Positions 60,156-64,000 of a stretch of DNA of 64,000 nt are shown in pieces (position 1 is the first letter of the stretch; each line of letters opens with the position of its first letter). The stretch lies in the NCBI GenBank assembly GCA_013398055.1, contig VZRS01007535.1:186001-250000 (forward strand), given 5' to 3'. This DNA is from Ifrita kowaldi (lineage: Eukaryota > Chordata > Aves > Passeriformes > Cinclosomatidae). The position numbers and the translations under genes were made by a program. The notes beneath the pieces were generated by a model. The model was given only the letters and a program-made list of their open reading frames with translations. It did no database searches and was not told where the DNA came from.

Positions 60156-61251
60156 GAAATTTTCTTGTGCTGTTTATCTGAACACTGCATACAAACTGAG
60201 TAATGGTATCCTCTAGAAACGAAGGTGCCTCCCAGACTCTCCTTGTCCAAGATGAGATATGATAATGAAGCAATAAATACCTGTTGAAACCTAAGTTTTT
60301 CCTTTTTTTTCTTTTTCGACCTGCATTAATATTTTAATTTAAGAACTCTCCATTTTAGTGCTTGGATGGCCAGGAAGAGCCGAGTGTGCACATGGGACAC
60401 TGCCTCTGGTGTCACCCTGCCAAGAAATGAACAGAGCCCTAGTGGGAATAATCCTGGGCACAAAATAAATCTCCAGGAAATAGGTTTTCTACCTTTCAGC
60501 CTCAGAGATCAGCATGTGTGACCAAGCCACCTGTTGGCTTTGGGTATTTGCATCTTTCTCACATTATTGATTATCACTCCTCACCCCCCAAAAACACATA
60601 TTTGTGCTCTCTGGATTGGGAAGAAAATAAATTGTTTTGCAAAGATGGTCGGAAGTCCTGTCCCTCTGAGGGACATTGAGATATTTAAATCATTACAAAC
60701 TTTCCCTGCAGCCTCCCCATCATTCAGTTTTGCAGTTCCTGCAAGCTTATGGCAACAAGTTATTTGCTGACGGTTTTTCTGATAATTATCAGGTTTCCCC
60801 CCCTTTTTTTCCCTTTACATTATGATTTTATGTGCCTCCTGTTTTTCCTTTTAGTGGCTGCGTTTTTCTGTGAGGCTTCAGTATTGTAAAGATAGTTTTG
60901 ATGCTGAGCATCTGTTCCTTGCTTCCATAATCCATTGCAGTAGGACTTTGGGAAAATGGGGAAAGGTTTCCATAGCATTGGGATGGGGATGTAAATACCT
61001 TTATCTAAAACCCAGATTAGGGGACGAAACGTTGCTATTTCTCATCAACTGACTAGAGAAGAGGGTTCACACAAATCACGTGTTCACCTGGAAATTTTGC
61101 CCTAGTTTCTGTATTTCTGTGTTGTTTTATTTTTGTGCAGAAATTGAAACTGTTAGGCCAAAAATGTAAGGAGTCTCTAGTTAATATTCCCAGATTTACT
61201 GTGTCAGGAGAGTTTTTTTCTAGAATTTTTGTAACAATCTGGAAACATGAT
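60156..61251. other. Unique DNA inside the exact repeat
   Basis: Apart from its artefactual repetition, this is single-copy non-coding DNA. It contains the 14-bp palindrome at 60779-60792 and the near-palindrome TGTCCCTCTGAGGGACA at 60659-60675. Confidence 0.5.
60779..60792. promoter_or_regulatory. 14-bp perfect palindrome with TAATTA core
   Basis: CTGATAATTATCAG is its own reverse complement and centres on the homeodomain-type core TAATTA. It is a possible dimer binding site, but the function is only an inference from the motif. Its duplicate lies at 62334-62347. Confidence 0.3.
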
Positions 61252-61252
61252 N
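61252..61252. other. Single-N contig join
   Basis: Sequence to the left ends CATGAT. Sequence to the right jumps back to CATCCCTGCCCACC, which is also found at 59689. Confidence 0.95.
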
Positions 61253-61500
61253 CATCCCTGCCCACCTGTGCTGTGATCTTTCCCCATCATTTACCACATT
61301 CATCAAAGGCCTTGAAAAATGTATGAAAGAGCGGCAATTTTCAGCCCAAATGTTAACTTTGCAACAAACACATAGGTAAGAGATTTTGCTGATGGCTTTA
61401 AACTGGAGGGTGTCCCATCCCTGGAAGTGTTCAGCTTGGATGAGGCTTTGAGAAACTGGTCTAGTGGGTGGCATCCCTGCCATGGTAGAACTGGATGATG
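61253..61500. repeat. 248-bp bridging segment
   Basis: Equals 59689-59912 followed directly by 60092-60115. It therefore shows the uninterrupted order across the 59913 join, and looks like a small leftover contig inserted in the scaffold. It contains a further partial CR1 showing at 61410-61500. Confidence 0.93.
61410..61500 (+). mobile_element. CR1 LINE 3' fragment (third showing)
   Basis: Same CR1 copy as 60025-60155, cut off at GGATGATG by the N at 61501. Confidence 0.85.
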
Positions 61501-61501
61501 N
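61501..61501. other. Single-N contig join
   Basis: Left side ends ACTGGATGATG. Right side begins A, then GGCAATTTTC, which is the sequence at 59769 and 59948. Confidence 0.95.
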
Positions 61502-61502
61502 A

Positions 61503-62806
61503 GGCAATTTTCAGCCCAAATGTTAACTTTGCAACAAACACATAGGTAAGAGATTTTGCTGATGGCTTTAAACTGGAGGGTGTCCCATCCCTGGAAGTGT
61601 TCAGCTTGGATGAGGCTTTGAGAAACTGGTCTAGTGGGTGGCATCCCTGCCATGGTAGAACTGGATGATGTTTAAGGTTCCTTCCAACCCAAACCATTCT
61701 GTGATCCCATGAAATTTTCTTGTGCTGTTTATCTGAACACTGCATACAAACTGAGTAATGGTATCCTCTAGAAACGAAGGTGCCTCCCAGACTCTCCTTG
61801 TCCAAGATGAGATATGATAATGAAGCAATAAATACCTGTTGAAACCTAAGTTTTTCCTTTTTTTTCTTTTTCGACCTGCATTAATATTTTAATTTAAGAA
61901 CTCTCCATTTTAGTGCTTGGATGGCCAGGAAGAGCCGAGTGTGCACATGGGACACTGCCTCTGGTGTCACCCTGCCAAGAAATGAACAGAGCCCTAGTGG
62001 GAATAATCCTGGGCACAAAATAAATCTCCAGGAAATAGGTTTTCTACCTTTCAGCCTCAGAGATCAGCATGTGTGACCAAGCCACCTGTTGGCTTTGGGT
62101 ATTTGCATCTTTCTCACATTATTGATTATCACTCCTCACCCCCCAAAAACACATATTTGTGCTCTCTGGATTGGGAAGAAAATAAATTGTTTTGCAAAGA
62201 TGGTCGGAAGTCCTGTCCCTCTGAGGGACATTGAGATATTTAAATCATTACAAACTTTCCCTGCAGCCTCCCCATCATTCAGTTTTGCAGTTCCTGCAAG
62301 CTTATGGCAACAAGTTATTTGCTGACGGTTTTTCTGATAATTATCAGGTTTCCCCCCCTTTTTTTCCCTTTACATTATGATTTTATGTGCCTCCTGTTTT
62401 TCCTTTTAGTGGCTGCGTTTTTCTGTGAGGCTTCAGTATTGTAAAGATAGTTTTGATGCTGAGCATCTGTTCCTTGCTTCCATAATCCATTGCAGTAGGA
62501 CTTTGGGAAAATGGGGAAAGGTTTCCATAGCATTGGGATGGGGATGTAAATACCTTTATCTAAAACCCAGATTAGGGGACGAAACGTTGCTATTTCTCAT
62601 CAACTGACTAGAGAAGAGGGTTCACACAAATCACGTGTTCACCTGGAAATTTTGCCCTAGTTTCTGTATTTCTGTGTTGTTTTATTTTTGTGCAGAAATT
62701 GAAACTGTTAGGCCAAAAATGTAAGGAGTCTCTAGTTAATATTCCCAGATTTACTGTGTCAGGAGAGTTTTTTTCTAGAATTTTTGTAACAATCTGGAAA
62801 CATGAT
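61503..62806. repeat. Exact 1,304-bp repeat, right copy
   Basis: Same as 59948-61251, but it continues into unique DNA at 62807. This copy, rather than the left one, carries the true right flank. Confidence 0.95.
61580..61710 (+). mobile_element. CR1 LINE 3' fragment (fourth showing)
   Basis: Identical to 60025-60155 through the exact repeat; not an independent insertion. Confidence 0.88.
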
Positions 62807-64000
62807 CATTTGTTAATGTTTTAGATATGGTGATGACACACAACCCAAGTTTTTATCAGGAGAGTTACAATGGATTTATTGCAGGATAACAGAAAACAGA
62901 GTTTGGGTAATTTATTTCTAAACTAAAAGTTTATTCAAAACGCCCCGAGGCATTTTTTATAATCATAAGGCTCCTTCCAGGGGCACTCAGCAATCCCCAA
63001 GGAGACTCTCATTTTGATTTACTTGGAGTGTAAAGTCTTCAGGGCAGGTGGCAGATCTTAATCTGTGGCCTCTTGAGATAAATCCACATTTTCCACTTTG
63101 AACTGCAGTTCAAGCTTCAGTTTGAAGCCAACTTGCAACCTTAAGGTCCTTTATTTTTGCTTTATCTTTTCACTTTGGATTTTGATTCCATTAACTATTG
63201 GGTAGATCTTCTGTAGTTTTTTATTTCTTCACATATCTAACTTGGATATTTGTTTTTATTTTAAAAGTAAATCTATCTTGCAGACTAGGGACAGCACAAC
63301 TGGGGATTTTTTATTACTATTACTGCCGTTACTACTTCAAATAATTTTTTTGTTCTTTTTTCGTCTGGAATCTCATCTCTGTCAGCAAAACCCCCAGCCT
63401 TTCCCAACACTGAATCTGTTTCCACTACAAGGACTTCTGTATTGTGTTTACAGCAATCTGTCTTGCAGATTCTCCTGCAATAAAAAACTATTTAGAACTT
63501 TCTTAATTTGGCTCTGAATACTGGATTGACTTTCTTACTGCTACTGCCTTTGAGGGTTCTGTGACATTTGGCTCTTCTGCTTCAGAAAGTTTTTGGGGGA
63601 AAAAAAAGGCAGATGATTCAGAAAAGAGACACAAAAATTATTTTAAAGGTCTCATAGTGAGAGGCGGATCAAGATCAGAGTTTATTAGAGGAGAAGATGG
63701 AGACTTGCTTTTTAAAGCATGTAGTTCCTGCACTGGGATATAATACAAGGGAATAATATACTTTTTGACTCACCAGAGAAAATCTGGACAGAGTGAACTA
63801 GAGACAAATTCAGAGGAGAATTAGAACATCTATTGAAACAGCAACTGGAACTATGAAAACAGTAGCTGTAGCAATTTCAGGAAGATAAGATACTAGTCAA
63901 GAACAATACAGAAGACAAGAGGAAAATCATGGGATCTTTTCATGCAAATGTGTCCAAGTGATATCTCGTGATGCTTTCATGAGGCTTTTGAGCAGTTTGA
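62807..64000. other. Unique non-coding stretch to window end
   Basis: Single-copy DNA with T-rich patches. The frames at 63242-63517 and 63561-63743 show no recognised domain. No gene or transposon recognised. Confidence 0.5.

Larger units (their letters stand above)
59948..61251. repeat. Exact 1,304-bp repeat, left copy
   Basis: Repeated, identically as far as I can read, at 61503-62806 (offset 1,555). It ends at CATGAT immediately before the N at 61252; the right copy reads through CATGAT into CATTTGTTAATG. The two copies of the frames at 60534-60770 and 60870-61052 are due to this. Confidence 0.95.

Overview
The window is vertebrate nuclear DNA, almost certainly from a bird and probably a passerine or other neoavian. 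At least 17 fragments of the avian LINE CR1 are recognisable by their 3' region (the block that on the sense strand ends in ...CCTTCCAACCC...ATTCTGTGAT). There is also a short LTR retrovirus with TG...CA ends and a 6-bp target duplication, and a solo LTR of ERVL-like appearance. L1, Alu and bacterial-type gene organisation are absent. This rests on recognising repeat families by eye; no database was searched.

No protein-coding gene, tRNA, rRNA or CRISPR array can be supported. Every open frame is short; the longest is 197 codons. All are explained as chance frames in AT-rich DNA, as frames through CR1 or an LTR, or as frames through simple repeats. The window reads as intergenic or deep intronic DNA. 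The layout is: 1-3 kb unique DNA with one CR1; 3.0-5.5 kb a diverged direct duplication around two ancient CR1 pieces and a younger CR1; 5.5-12.9 kb mostly unique; 12.9-15.6 kb an exact 1,349-bp duplication joined by one N; 15.6-26.9 kb unique DNA with a triplet microsatellite and two long CR1 copies; 26.9-27.6 kb a class II-like endogenous retrovirus whose interior is almost wholly missing at an N; 27.6-42 kb unique DNA with CR1 pieces, a perfect hairpin and a long poly-A tract; 42.1-42.8 kb a minus-strand solo LTR beside a CR1; 43-59 kb unique DNA with T-rich and pyrimidine tracts, CR1 pieces and a 26-bp minisatellite with higher-order structure; 59.7-62.8 kb a nest of exact duplications joined by three single Ns; then unique DNA to the end.

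The most important practical point is assembly quality. Four of the five single Ns sit at the junctions of apparently identical direct repeats, so about 3.1 kb of the window is probably artificial duplication from unmerged contig ends. The fifth N lies inside the provirus and probably marks lost proviral sequence. The most biologically interesting real features are the retroviral insertion with its intact target duplication, the sharp divergence boundary in the 3.0/4.9-kb direct repeat (suggesting gene conversion), and the higher-order minisatellite. I found no convincing undescribed molecular system.
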